Shown: positions 28,500-38,264 of the stretch, in pieces
Position numbering within the stretch: position 1 is the stretch's first letter
Layout of the letters: each line of letters starts with the position of its first letter
Assembly (NCBI RefSeq): GCF_026262505.1
Contig: NC_067208.1
Location: 10,921,962-10,985,961, forward strand
DNA: 64,000 nt
Direction: 5' to 3'
DNA from: Trichomonas vaginalis G3
Lineage: Eukaryota > Parabasalia > Trichomonadida > Trichomonadidae
Made by a program: the position numbers and the translations under genes
The notes under the pieces: generated by a model
Seen by the model: the letters and a program-made list of their open reading frames with translations, nothing else
Databases searched by the model: none
Told to the model about the DNA's origin: nothing

Positions 28500-29471
28500 A
28501 AATGAAAGGGACTCTGAATAATGAAATTGTAGTTATACATATGGTACAAATTAATAAAAATTATAATAATTTGGCACAGAAGAAACTTTTTGCAATAAAA
28601 AGTGACAAAAATCACAAAAATATTAATTCACAGATAAAAGGAGAGGAGTAATACAGTGACGAACTTTTTAACCCAATGTATACAAAGCTTAGGCTGAGTT
28701 CAGCATTCCATCAAGTTTATTTAGCAGAAAATTATTATCCAGAAATTTAGATCATAGTAATTCCATACAAAATATATTCTTTATTCACATCTTGTTTAAC
28801 TAGGGAGTCAAACAAGTATGTCAAAATGAATAATGTTATCATAATATTTAGTCGTTTTAAGAGGAAACTCAATTAACAAGATAATTCAATCATTTTTATA
28901 TGATTATTGACAATATCCCATTCATGCGTTAAGATTACTATTATCTGTTTACTTGTTGTAGTTAAAATAAAGGATTTATTATCTTATCTTTAATTAATAA
29001 GACATTATACCTCAAAAACTTCACTTATGATAATTGAATTGGAAATATCTTCGATGTAATTTGAAGAATATAAAAATAAAATTTTAAAATCAAAATAATG
29101 AAGGTATCTTTGCTTAATTTTGTTATAAAAATGTATTTCACTAAATTATAAGATATATTGCTTTTCCAAATTTTTTTCAAAATCTGTTTTTTTAGGTAAA
29201 AAATCTAATTCTTTGTCCTTATTTTTTATTTTTTGAATTTTTTTGGAATTTCTGAGAGAGATAAAGGGATTCAAAAATACTCAGCTCATGCAATATATCC
29301 TATAGGAAACAAAATTCGACCAAAATAGAGGAAATTAGTTCTGAATACAAGAAATCTACAACTATTTTGGTGATATCTCAACATAACTCAAAGAATTATA
29401 TTCAATTTTAATAAAAAAAAGGCAATTTCTATCAATAAGGAAGATCCAAAAGTGCCAAAAATTTCTAAAAA
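28500..29471. other. 972-bp AT-rich intergenic region, no gene seen
   Basis: The divergent promoters of the bromodomain and acid phosphatase genes must lie here. No RNA gene, long repeat or coding frame of note was found. Confidence 0.55.
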
Positions 29472-30650
29472 ATGCTTTCTTTCTTTCTGTTCTCAAGTAT
29501 ATCAACTGATTCACAATGTGTTGCACCAAGAATAACACCAGAACCAGTTAATAATATGAAAATTAGATATGCACAAGTACTTTTAAGGCATGGTGCAAGA
29601 GCTCCTTTAAATGCTCTCTTACCAATGAACCACCGTGGTTATTGGACATGCGATAGTGATGATGCTATTGCTCCAAGAATGCATGGAGCTCAGAGATCTG
29701 ATTACAGACGTTTCAAACACGTTCTTGATCCAAGATTAGTTGCATTTTTACCAAACTGCCGCACAGGAGATTTATTACTTGAAGGTATGGAACAACACAA
29801 GCGTCTTGGTGAAATGTATGCTGATTACTTTGATAGTATTGGCTTATTTGATCAATATCCAAAGGACGAAGAAATCCATGCCCGTTGCAGCAACATCGAA
29901 AGAACATTACGCTCAGCACAATCATTCTTACACGGATTCTATCCTCCAGGACAGCCAAATACCACATTAACCATTGAAACAGGTTCCGATGAATATTCAC
30001 TCCTTAGACCAGGCAACTTTTGCAAGGACATGGAAAACGAGTCAACAGTTTGGGCAGCCTCCGAAGATTACAAGAAATTTGTTGCCGATAATTGGCCAGC
30101 CGTTGCAGATTTTGCAGAAAAGATTAAAGTTGAGCAATCAGGAGATAATTTGAATCTCATCTGCGATTACATTGCCACTCATTTCTGTGATGGAAAGCAA
30201 ATTTCTCCAGAAATAACCGATGAAACAATTAACACATGCAGAAAAGCTCTCGGATTTAATCTCTACGATAGATACAGCAAGAATCCATTCGTCTACGCTT
30301 CTTATACAATGAGAGAAATCCTTAATATCGCAAACGCTGCCCTTGCTGGAAATAATACCTACAAATTCACAGTAAACTCAGCCCACGACTCTACAGTTGC
30401 TGCAATTTATCAGTATCTTGCAGGACAAGTCAATGTAAGAGCTCCAAATTCAGATTTCATTCCTCCTTACGCTTCTCACCTTCTCATGGAAATCTGGGAT
30501 GATTCAAACAACGAGCACTACGTTAGATTTGTTTTCAATGGTGAAATTGTCAAATTATCCCTTTTACAAAACCAAACTTTGGTTAAATTCTCCGAATTCT
30601 TGAATTCTGAGTACATGAAGATTAATGATTATTGCACCGAAATGCCATAA
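29472..30650 (+). CDS. histidine acid phosphatase, secreted (392 aa)
   Basis: The signature RHGARAP lies at residues 39-45 (in VLLRHGARAPLNALLP). The second catalytic motif SAHDST lies near residue 305. A hydrophobic start (MLSFFLFSSISTDS) suggests secretion or lysosomal/phagosomal targeting. Two conserved Cys pairs are plausible. This is the branch-2 histidine phosphatase superfamily, hydrolysing phosphomonoesters at acid pH through a phosphohistidine. Trichomonads are known to secrete acid phosphatase. The absence of a C-terminal membrane helix argues for a soluble form. Confidence 0.92.
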   Translation: MLSFFLFSSISTDSQCVAPRITPEPVNNMKIRYAQVLLRHGARAPLNALLPMNHRGYWTCDSDDAIAPRMHGAQRSDYRRFKHVLDPRLVAFLPNCRTGDLLLEGMEQHKRLGEMYADYFDSIGLFDQYPKDEEIHARCSNIERTLRSAQSFLHGFYPPGQPNTTLTIETGSDEYSLLRPGNFCKDMENESTVWAASEDYKKFVADNWPAVADFAEKIKVEQSGDNLNLICDYIATHFCDGKQISPEITDETINTCRKALGFNLYDRYSKNPFVYASYTMREILNIANAALAGNNTYKFTVNSAHDSTVAAIYQYLAGQVNVRAPNSDFIPPYASHLLMEIWDDSNNEHYVRFVFNGEIVKLSLLQNQTLVKFSEFLNSEYMKINDYCTEMP

Positions 30651-30986
30651 TTATATTATCTTACTCATATTTTGTAAATTTATTATTTTATAAAATTTTA
30701 GCTATATTTTTACTGTTTTCCACCCATATAATCCAATCCTAAACCCACACATCTTGCCTAAACATATTTATATAAAAATTATTAATAATCACAAAGAGTT
30801 CAAGCTGAATAGCTGAAATTTAAACATACATTTAACTGCGAATTTTTATATTATCAGTTTGAGTTTGAAATAACAGATCCACATGAAATCCTAAAAGTGA
30901 CAAAACTTTTTACGTTTTATATATTTTTTTGATAACGTGTAAGATTCATATTTCAACGTCATTTTTTAAGAAATGACATAATTCCG
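30651..30986. other. intergenic, no gene seen
   Basis: AT-rich spacer between the phosphatase and the maspardin-like gene. Confidence 0.5.
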
Positions 30987-30997
30987 TCACTTTTCAA
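30987..30997 (+). promoter_or_regulatory. trichomonad initiator (TCACTTTTCAA)
   Basis: Same TCACTTTTCA sequence as before the TM9SF gene, here 15 nt before the ATG at 31012. Confidence 0.65.
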
Positions 30998-31011
30998 TAT
31001 TTTATTGAAAA

Positions 31012-32010
31012 ATGAGTACTCATTTCAGCGGAGATGAGCATTATAACAGTTCCAATTTTATTGAAACATCTATTAAAATGCCAATGCAAACTTTTAAGAA
31101 TAACAAATTAGATTATATACTTAAATTTAGACAACTTGGTGATAGAAAGAAACAAGAAGCAATTATTTTCCTTCCAAGCATATACGAAACAGAAGCTTCA
31201 TGCTATAGAATTGCTCCTTTGTTTGAGCAAGCTGGATATCGCTTTGTTTCTGTTACAACAAATAATCACGATACTTACGAAGCATGCATTGATACATTTG
31301 ATCAATTCTTCAAATATCTGGGAGTAACAAGTGTGCATTACATTGGTGTAGACTCTGGCGGATTTTTGGCTTTACAGTTGCAAAATACCATCAATTTCGC
31401 AGCAAAATGCCTTTCTTGCACATTGATTAACTCATATACAAGAAACGATATGTTTGTTCCTAGAAAACTATCACTATTTGCAGTTACTGGCCCTCTCGTT
31501 GCGAAATCTGATCTAAAGAAAGAATTAAATGAAGTTGATCAATCTATTCCAGAATTAGAATCAATGAAGTTTGTTAAAAAGGAGTTAGATACCCTTGGAA
31601 TGTCAGAGGCTGCTCATCGAATTCAATTACGTATGGCAATGACACCACCACTATATTTACATATACCACCACAAGCAATCATGTCCATTGAACCTTTAGA
31701 TCGCCGTTTAAGCTTTACTCCAAGATTTTTGCCTTCATTAACGCTTGGAGGAGTAAAACAAGCATTAATGAAGCATGGTTCTGATTTTACACATCTCGAA
31801 GCACCAGAAGATCTATTTACTTATGTTTTATGCCATATTAAGAAATGGACTCCATTAACTCCTGAAATGCAAGCTGCAATTCAGGCAGTTGCTACTCAAA
31901 ACCAACAAAATACAGCAAACAAAGCTCCTCAATCATCGTCAACTCCAAATCAAGAAAATACAGAAAATCAAACTTCTCCTGAAGAAGCTCCAAAGCCAAC
32001 AGCTGAATAG
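31012..32010 (+). CDS. maspardin (SPG21)-like alpha/beta hydrolase (332 aa)
   Basis: The fold and order match maspardin: IIFLPSIYETEASCYRIAPLFEQAGYRFV, then DTFDQFFKYLGVTSVHYIGVDSGGFLALQL, LINSYTRND.F and FVKKELDTLGMSEAAHRI, with a C-terminal ..HL..PEDL..YVLCHIKKW. Maspardin-type proteins are endosome/trans-Golgi associated and usually non-catalytic or poorly catalytic. At the nucleophile elbow, family GASLGG reads GVDSGG here, so the usual Ser position is Asp. The last ~50 residues are a Gln/Asn/Ser/Pro-rich extension (NQQNTANKAPQSS...) not typical of the family. Confidence 0.75.
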   Translation: MSTHFSGDEHYNSSNFIETSIKMPMQTFKNNKLDYILKFRQLGDRKKQEAIIFLPSIYETEASCYRIAPLFEQAGYRFVSVTTNNHDTYEACIDTFDQFFKYLGVTSVHYIGVDSGGFLALQLQNTINFAAKCLSCTLINSYTRNDMFVPRKLSLFAVTGPLVAKSDLKKELNEVDQSIPELESMKFVKKELDTLGMSEAAHRIQLRMAMTPPLYLHIPPQAIMSIEPLDRRLSFTPRFLPSLTLGGVKQALMKHGSDFTHLEAPEDLFTYVLCHIKKWTPLTPEMQAAIQAVATQNQQNTANKAPQSSSTPNQENTENQTSPEEAPKPTAE

Positions 32011-32368
32011 TTATATATTATTTTTATAAATTTTCAATTTTTATCGATTTTAGTCAAACAATATAATTTTTTTTTATCCCTCTCTTTCAATGCGTTTGAA
32101 AAAACCTTGGAAGAATATATATACATTACTTTGCAAAAAAATCATTAGCATTTAATATAACGCATATAGTAGTCTTTCGATATGCGAATAAATCATATTT
32201 TCCTCATTTCTAAGATTTCTTCAATGTATCCTTAGTTAAATTGCTTGTTCAGCAACATCATTACTATAGAAACACAGCTTCCTAAAAATGAAGTGTAAAA
32301 TTTAAACAAACAAAACAATTTTATTAAAAAACAAAACATTAACAAGACAAGAAATAGTACATTTGGTA
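32011..32368. other. intergenic, no gene seen
   Basis: Convergent 3' ends face each other here. Nothing further was recognised. Confidence 0.5.
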
Positions 32369-33694
32369 TTATTCGCTTATATTGATTGAATAACGCAATA
32401 AAAATGAGTTCATTTCTTCAATTTTGGCTTCATCATTAGAAAATGTTTCAAAATACTCTTCAACAAACTCTTGACCGTCGTTTTCATAAAAAATTTCCAT
32501 AATTTCATCTAATTTTCCAGACAAGGAAAATTCGTTGAAAACACGGTCTAAAACAGGGATTATGTAATTAGTTACTGCGGGATTCTCAAAGCTAAGCATT
32601 GAAAAAACAAAAATAAATCTTTTCTCTTTGATGAGCCTTCTGAAGTACTTATCGCCTGTATTAATCAATATCTCGGCCATAAACATAGTGATATACATGC
32701 GATGGTCAAAACTTCCGTGTTCGATAATCTCTTGAAACTCATCAAAACATTTATAAACAAAAAGCATGTCCATGATGAAATCACTATCTACAAGCATCTT
32801 AAGGGTGAAGCTCATGACTGAATTAACTATTCCAATGTTGGAATGATAAAATAATGAGAGGAAATTCCCAACTTCTTCTTTAGTGGCTTCGAATCTGAAA
32901 CCTATCTTGTATAAATGAGCTAAAATATCAACAGATGTTCGCAGAATAACTGGATTTAGGTCATATAAATTCAATAAAAGAGTTTCACGAAGTTTTTGAT
33001 CATAAATCGTTGTCATTGTATCTGGGAATAAGTAAATTATTAAATGTATCAGTGGCAATGCGGTTTCTTGTAAATAACTTCGATTTGTGTACAAATATTG
33101 AACTGCAAGTTCAAGAACAGCCTGAACAAACGAAACGTCTGAATCTTGGTTGATATGTCCTTGCAGAATTTGTAAAATTAATGAAATTGTCGTTTCATCT
33201 GTATTTTCATCTAAACTTGTTAAAGAAAAAAATCTACTGAAGTCGACATTTTGGTGAATAGGTTCTGATGTATATGGTGACATCTCTAGATTGTAAAAAC
33301 AATAAAGAGAATAGTTAATATAAGGACTATTTGGTTCAAGATGATAAAAAATGAAATCTATCAGTGTATTTGTATCTATATTCTCATAATCTAATGAAGT
33401 GAGAAATGTTAATATCATGCAAACGACTTGATAAATATCATCTGATTCTGAAGCAATATTTATTAAATTATCTATCAAATTATAGTTTTGTATAATGAAA
33501 TTCGATGGTTTGTGATGTTTGATATGTTCATGAAGAGCTTTGAGGTTTTCTAAAACGTCTATTCCTTGTTCAAGTTGTGCAATGATAGAAATATACGTTT
33601 CTTCTGATGTGCTATTCTCTATTGCAACATTTTTATAATTTTCGATATCTTTTACAAAGTCAGCAAAACTTTGATCATCTTGGTTATCATTCAT
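32369..33694 (-). CDS. ARM/HEAT-repeat protein (441 aa)
   Basis: An acidic, all-helical protein with ARM-like units (AVLELAVQYLYTNRSYLQETALPLIHLIIYLF, LRTSVDILAHLYKIGFRFEA, RMYITMFMAEILINTGDKYF). The N-terminus is acidic (NDNQDDQSFADFVKDIENYKN). Length and repeat style resemble the proteins at 21785 and 34023, so they are probably distant members of one trichomonad family. The function is unknown. A perfect initiator lies 5 bp before the start. Confidence 0.6.
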   Translation of the reverse strand: MNDNQDDQSFADFVKDIENYKNVAIENSTSEETYISIIAQLEQGIDVLENLKALHEHIKHHKPSNFIIQNYNLIDNLINIASESDDIYQVVCMILTFLTSLDYENIDTNTLIDFIFYHLEPNSPYINYSLYCFYNLEMSPYTSEPIHQNVDFSRFFSLTSLDENTDETTISLILQILQGHINQDSDVSFVQAVLELAVQYLYTNRSYLQETALPLIHLIIYLFPDTMTTIYDQKLRETLLLNLYDLNPVILRTSVDILAHLYKIGFRFEATKEEVGNFLSLFYHSNIGIVNSVMSFTLKMLVDSDFIMDMLFVYKCFDEFQEIIEHGSFDHRMYITMFMAEILINTGDKYFRRLIKEKRFIFVFSMLSFENPAVTNYIIPVLDRVFNEFSLSGKLDEIMEIFYENDGQEFVEEYFETFSNDEAKIEEMNSFLLRYSINISE

Positions 33695-33698
33695 TTAT

Positions 33699-33708
33699 TG
33701 AAAAATGA
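33699..33708 (-). promoter_or_regulatory. trichomonad initiator (TCATTTTTCA)
   Basis: On the coding (minus) strand TCATTTTTCA lies 4 nt before the ATG at 33694, an extremely short leader. Confidence 0.6.
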
Positions 33709-34022
33709 TGAATTACTGTGATAAACTAGTTCATATTGACAATTAATGAGACACCTTCGACTTATGAAAGCAAAAGAGAATATAAAGATTTAAAATCTAT
33801 TCTTCAATTGAACTTTTTTATAAATTTATGGGCAAATTAAAGAAGAATTATGCTAGAAAAACGTTTTACAAGGCAATATTTAAAATATTAATGCATAATT
33901 CGCATCAATAAATTCATTTCATTCTAAATTAGTTGATTTTCAAGGATAAGCGTGGGGTAACACTAATTTATGCAGGATAAAACGGCTAAATTACAGCATA
34001 TCTCATTGATGCGCAAACTAAG

Positions 34023-35060
34023 ATGATTCAGATTCAAATGAAGCAATTTTCGCATTCTCAGCCATTATTTCCTCCAGAACTCGACCTCAGCTATTCCTTT
34101 TATCATGTACAACATAATTTTGAGAATGACTTTCCACGAAGAAATGTTTCAAATGTAATTCTTGCCGAACTTTACAAGTATTTTGATACACATAGAAGAA
34201 TAGATTTCAAGCTTACAGACATTCAAATTGATGCAATTATTTCGAATCTTACTAATGAATCATTCGATTTACTTGATGAAATTTCAAAAATCGGAGAAGA
34301 AGATAGCAGGGTCCTAGCCCAAACAGTATTAAACTACCAAACAATCCCAGTCGAGTACCAAGCAATTATTTTTGCAAGATCAATCAATTTTGTCGATGAA
34401 AGTTACTCAGAATACATCCAATTCATTATTAATTCCAATAATGAGCTTGCAATCGGTACAATGATCACAGGAATTACGAAAATGTTCACGAAATCGAATT
34501 CATCTTTAATTTGGATACAAAACATGATTTTTCAGAACTTCGACCATCTGAAGACGATCAACGATGAAGTCCTCATTTCATCTCTGTTCGAATTCATTCT
34601 CAATCTCAGAAAAGATTTCTATTCAAAAGAAATCGAAGAATACATCAGAGAACATGTATATCTAAACGATGGAACAATACATGTTGGTTCATTGATTGTT
34701 GCAAAAGCAGGTTTCTTGTGGGAAAGTCTTGGAAATGACTTATTAAACTTTCATTTAACAGTTGAAAACACTTCACATCGTGTAAAAGTCGGATCTTTGT
34801 TTGTATTCAAGGTGTTCATGAGTAAATGCAGTGAAGAAAGCCAGTTTAAGAGAATTTTCCAAGTTTGTGTTGATATGCTTGAAGATTCAACAAATTGTGG
34901 CCTCTCCATCATCATGATCATTGAACTGATGTGTCAGGGCCATGTTTCGAAGGAAGAAATCATAATTTACGAAGATCTCCTGTTATCTATCGTAGAAGAT
35001 AATCCGAGATGGGAAGATCTTGCAGAATTCTTACTAAATATTATTGAGGACATAGACTAA
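34023..35060 (+). CDS. ARM/HEAT-like protein (345 aa)
   Basis: An all-helical, acidic product without membrane segments. The recognisable helix pairs are looser than in the neighbour at 32369 (FELLDEI-type units, LISSLFEFILNLRKDFYSK, CGLSIIMIIELMCQGHVSKEE). It starts at MIQIQMKQFSHSQPLFPPELD. A TCATTGATG initiator-like site lies ~17 bp upstream. It is divergent from the 441-residue protein, with 328 bp between. The function is unknown. Confidence 0.55.
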   Translation: MIQIQMKQFSHSQPLFPPELDLSYSFYHVQHNFENDFPRRNVSNVILAELYKYFDTHRRIDFKLTDIQIDAIISNLTNESFDLLDEISKIGEEDSRVLAQTVLNYQTIPVEYQAIIFARSINFVDESYSEYIQFIINSNNELAIGTMITGITKMFTKSNSSLIWIQNMIFQNFDHLKTINDEVLISSLFEFILNLRKDFYSKEIEEYIREHVYLNDGTIHVGSLIVAKAGFLWESLGNDLLNFHLTVENTSHRVKVGSLFVFKVFMSKCSEESQFKRIFQVCVDMLEDSTNCGLSIIMIIELMCQGHVSKEEIIIYEDLLLSIVEDNPRWEDLAEFLLNIIEDID

Positions 35061-35535
35061 TAAATTTTTCATTCTTTTTGACTTAATTTCCAAAATATAA
35101 TTTTTAATTTTTAAAAATAAAAGATTAAACACTTAATTATCATGTCTCAAATAGATGATATGATTATAGACTTGCTTGAATATGAGTTTTAACAAAGAAG
35201 TTAGATTCAATTTTAAAAATTACTCTCATTTTAGCGATAATATCTCGTTTTTATTGCATCGTTGCTGCCAAATTGTTAAACATGAGTATTCACACATATG
35301 TTATTATCTCAAAAGCAAGTATATTATATAATATGCTAGTGAATTTAAAAATGGTTTTGTAATTAGTGATTGTGACAAACCACATTATAGATATATATCA
35401 TTGTGCCCTACTGATAGGTATCAGCATAAAAATTTTTATAGATTTTAAGATAATATCGAATAATAAAGTGTGAACACCGTAACAACGATAGTGTATTAAT
35501 TTTTTGTATTGTGTGTTAAAATAAACATATAAATT
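35061..35535. other. intergenic, no gene seen
   Basis: AT-rich spacer following the ARM-like gene. Confidence 0.5.
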
Positions 35536-36268
35536 TTATTCTGTAGAGGCAATTGCAGCTTGAATTGCTTGCTCACCTTGGGCTTTTCTGAGCAAGTTTG
35601 ATATTTTAGAAAGCTGATAGTTCTCTGATATATTCAGAGGCATTTTTCCTGCGTCATTTTTAACAGACACATTAGCATTAAAACTCAATAATAATTCAAC
35701 CATCGGTTGTCTATTCCATTTAACGGCAATATGAAGAGGAGTCCAATAAGATTATAAAGAATATTGAAGTAAAAGTATGTATAACTTCTTCTACAGCATT
35801 TATATTTGCATTATGCTCAATAAGTAATTTTGCAATATCAACATATCCCCATAAGGCTGCTCTATGTAAAGGTGTCCAATAAAGTTAAAAAGAATTCCAT
35901 GAATATCTTTTACATTTGGTTCTGCTTTATGTTCAAGTAATAAATGCACAATTTGCGTGTACCCAGCTAATGCAGCAATATAAAGCGGTGTTCTATTAAT
36001 TTTAAAAGAATTTCATTATAAAATAAAGAATTTCTGCGTCACTTGCGCTAATATTTGCATCATACTGTATTAAATGCTTTGCACAATCATAAGCTCCGCT
36101 GAAGCATGCAATATGTAAGAGAGTAGGGCGTACTATTTTAATTCCGTTTTTATCGAAAGTTGGTAATACTGTGTTTGGATTGACAATTTGAGGGCAAACT
36201 GTTTGTAACAGTTCTACTTTTCTCTCTTCACATGCCTTTATAGCAGTTTGAATGTCTGCAGCACTCAT
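35536..36268 (-). pseudogene. ankyrin-repeat gene, decayed
   Basis: It starts as MSAADIQTAIKACEERKVELLQ, the usual start of short trichomonad ankyrin proteins, with PTLLHIACFSGAYDCAKHLIQYDANI as first repeat. Further ankyrin repeats follow in other frames: RTPLYIAALAGYTQIVHLLLEHKAEPN, WTPLHRAALWGYVDIAKLLIEHNANIN and TPLHIAVKWNRQPMVELLLSFNANV, then a helical end (AIQAAIAST). The frame changes three times, each at the same place in the repeat (near 36005, 35885 and 35752), within a similar ATTCTTT...TTATTGGAC sequence. It is most simply a pseudogene whose damaged unit was duplicated. Confidence 0.75.
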
Positions 36269-36395
36269 ATTTCAAAATATTTTGAAAATCTGGAATAAAT
36301 TTTATCAAAAATCGATCGTATATCATAAAAATAACAAACATTAATTTCTAATGACATTAAAATTGTTACAAGCAAAAGTGACATATTTGAATAAA

Positions 36396-36593
36396 ATGAG
36401 TGAAACCACGGAAAATCCAAGACCCTCACAGCAACTAATTGACGAATATGAAGCTCTTGCATCGCAATACGAAGCTGAAGTGGTTAAACGTTCACAATTT
36501 TTAACAGAAATTGATACTCTTTCTTTACAAATCGAAGAAGCCAAAAAGGAGATTGAAAATATGAGTTCATCAACCAAGAATGATTCTAACTAG
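36396..36593 (+). CDS. small coiled-coil protein (65 aa)
   Basis: The preferred start is MSETTENPRPSQQL; a Met 15 codons upstream is possible. Residues ~15-55 form a heptad-like coiled coil (DEYEALASQYEAEVVKRSQF, IDTLSLQIEEAKKEIENM), and the tail is Ser/Asn-rich. It is divergent from the ankyrin gene. It looks like a subunit of a small complex (prefoldin- or tether-like), but there is no specific match. Confidence 0.5.
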   Translation: MSETTENPRPSQQLIDEYEALASQYEAEVVKRSQFLTEIDTLSLQIEEAKKEIENMSSSTKNDSN

Positions 36594-37060
36594 ATGTTAT
36601 ACTAATTTGTTATTTACAAATTTACTTTTTGTTTTGTCATAAATTTCTATATTTCGTATTCAAATGCTCTTTTCATCTTTTTTTGATATAACTTGCAGCC
36701 AAATCCTATGTTCTTAACATATTAATCGTTAAACTTCCACATAATAATTTTCAACATAAAGTTCATGGAAAAACTCTGCAATGAATAGCGATCAATTTAA
36801 TTTATTCTACAGCCTAGTTATTTTGTACCTCTAGAGGGAGTTAGAAGATTATGCAAATATATTCATAAGAACTTAACATCGTTCTCGGCTTATCAAATGT
36901 GGAATACATTAACTTCATTAATTGGCATTGCAGAGCAAACTAGTTCCATGATGGTTCCTTTAATTTAATTTTTTATAACTAAAATCAGACAGTTTTCATT
37001 AATTCACATGTCATATGAAAGCATGAGTAATAAGTAAAAAATATCTACGATTTTAATGAG
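36594..37060. other. intergenic, no gene seen
   Basis: The last host spacer before the hairpin arrays and Mavericks. Nothing recognised. Confidence 0.5.
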
Positions 37061-37093
37061 GGAATTGTTCCTTATGAGGTATACATTATAACT
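37061..37093. repeat. left half of a long hairpin split by a transposon
   Basis: GAGGGAATTGTTCCTTATGA continues to GGTATAC and ends in the loop. The matching right arm lies at 37909-37935, on the other side of the element at 37094-37901. Confidence 0.8.
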
Positions 37094-37901
37094 GTTGTAA
37101 GACGAGTTACGGAAAGTGAGGTGAACCGAAAAAGTGACACTTATTTGGTCGGATAAATTCCCTATATATTTACTTGTCAAAAAAAATCAGACTTTTTTTG
37201 CTTTAAAAAATTTATAAGTTAATTATTGAGAACGAAGGTGAAAGGAAATGGATATCTCTTACCTTTCATTCCCTCGAGAAAGTTCAAAAACTTGGGTGCA
37301 ATCAGAACTGATTGCACCCAAGTTTTTGAACTTTGTATAAGGAATTGTTGGCTATGATGCACTGATCATGAATCAGTACATCATAGCCAACAATTCCTTC
37401 GCAAACAGCGGGAAACTTTGTCTGAATAGTTTAACATTCAGACAAAGTTTCCCGCTGTCAGAGAGGGAATGGAAGGGTAAGAGGTATATATTCATAATGT
37501 ATACCTCTTACCTTTCATTCCCTCGAGAAAGTTCAAAAACTTGGGTGCAATCAGAACTGATTGCACCCAAGTTTTTGAACTTTGTATAAGGAATTGTTGG
37601 CTATGATGTACTGATCATGAATCAGTACATCATAGCCAACAATTCCTTCGCAAACAGCGGGAAACTTTGTCCGAATAGTTTAACATTCAGACAAAGATGA
37701 TTTTTTTAAATAAGATATATATATATCAGATGATATAAGATGATTTTTTTAAATAAAAAATAAAATTTAATTTTTTAATTGTTAAAATAAGAATAGTAAG
37801 CTTGACAAGTAATTTAAGTTTTTGCTTTGTAAAGTTATTTGGTTGGCAAATGCATTGTGTCACTTTTTGTTTGAGTTCACTTTCCGTAATTTGTCTTATG
37901 A
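37094..37901. mobile_element. 808-bp non-autonomous transposon inserted in a hairpin loop
   Basis: The terminal inverted repeats are GTTGTAAGACGAGTTACGG (left) against CATAAGACAAATTACGG (right, inverted); both continue AAAGTGA and, further in, AAAGTGACAC. TATAACT flanks both ends (37087-37093 and 37902-37908). Closing the gap restores a hairpin loop of the same length as in the intact array copies. No transposase is present. The interior contains a hairpin array of its own (37238-37696). The superfamily is undetermined; a 7-bp duplication is not diagnostic. Confidence 0.7.
37238..37696. repeat. tandem long-hairpin array A1
   Basis: Near-perfect hairpins of 50-65 bp follow each other with 5-6 nt linkers. 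The types are: (a) GTTCAAAAACTTGGGTGCAA arms; (b) GGAATTGTTGGCTATGATG arms; (c) CAGCGGGAAACTTTGTCTG arms around AGTTTAAC; (d) GGGAATGGAAGGGTAAGAGG arms around a TATGAATAT-like loop. The order a-b-c-d-a-b-c shows a ~245-bp four-hairpin unit present almost twice. Stems are ~20-27 bp with one or two mismatches. Confidence 0.9.
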
Positions 37902-37908
37902 TATAACT

Positions 37909-38173
37909 ATATACCTCATAAGGAACAATTCCCTCTTGATAGCTGGGAAACTTTCTCTGAATAACTTATCATTTGGAGAAAGTTTCCCAGCTATCTATTA
38001 GAAACTAAAGGCTGTTAGGCACTAATATATAATCAGTGCCTCATAGCCTTTAGTTTCTTATTAAAAACGAGAAAACTTGTTCGAAATTGTTTATCATTTC
38101 GAACAAGTTTTCTCGTTTTAAGGAGGGAATTGTTCCTTATGAGGTATACAGTATGAATATATACCTCATAAGG
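37909..38173. repeat. tandem long-hairpin array A2, cut by M2
   Basis: After the right arm of the split hairpin come three complete hairpins: GATAGCTGGGAAACTTTCTC arms; AAACTAAAGGCTGTTAGGCA arms; ACGAGAAAACTTGTTCGAAA arms around TGTTTATC. A fourth (GGGAATTGTTCCTTATGAGG) has its 3' arm interrupted at 38173 by the start of M2. Confidence 0.9.
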
Positions 38174-38264
38174 AGTTAGTATCTAGTAATTGGGGACCAA
38201 GGGTCTACGCCCCTTAGTACTCAAATTACTAGAATCTGCAAAAAACCGTTTGACACGTAAAATA

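Noticed and set aside
35740-36010. Short introns explaining the ankyrin frame changes
   Set aside because: No GTAYGT donor or ACTAACACACAG-type acceptor lies on the coding strand at these points.
37368-37589. 73-codon frame in hairpin array A1
   Set aside because: It is the translation of palindromes and reads through stems and loops; it cannot be a real gene.
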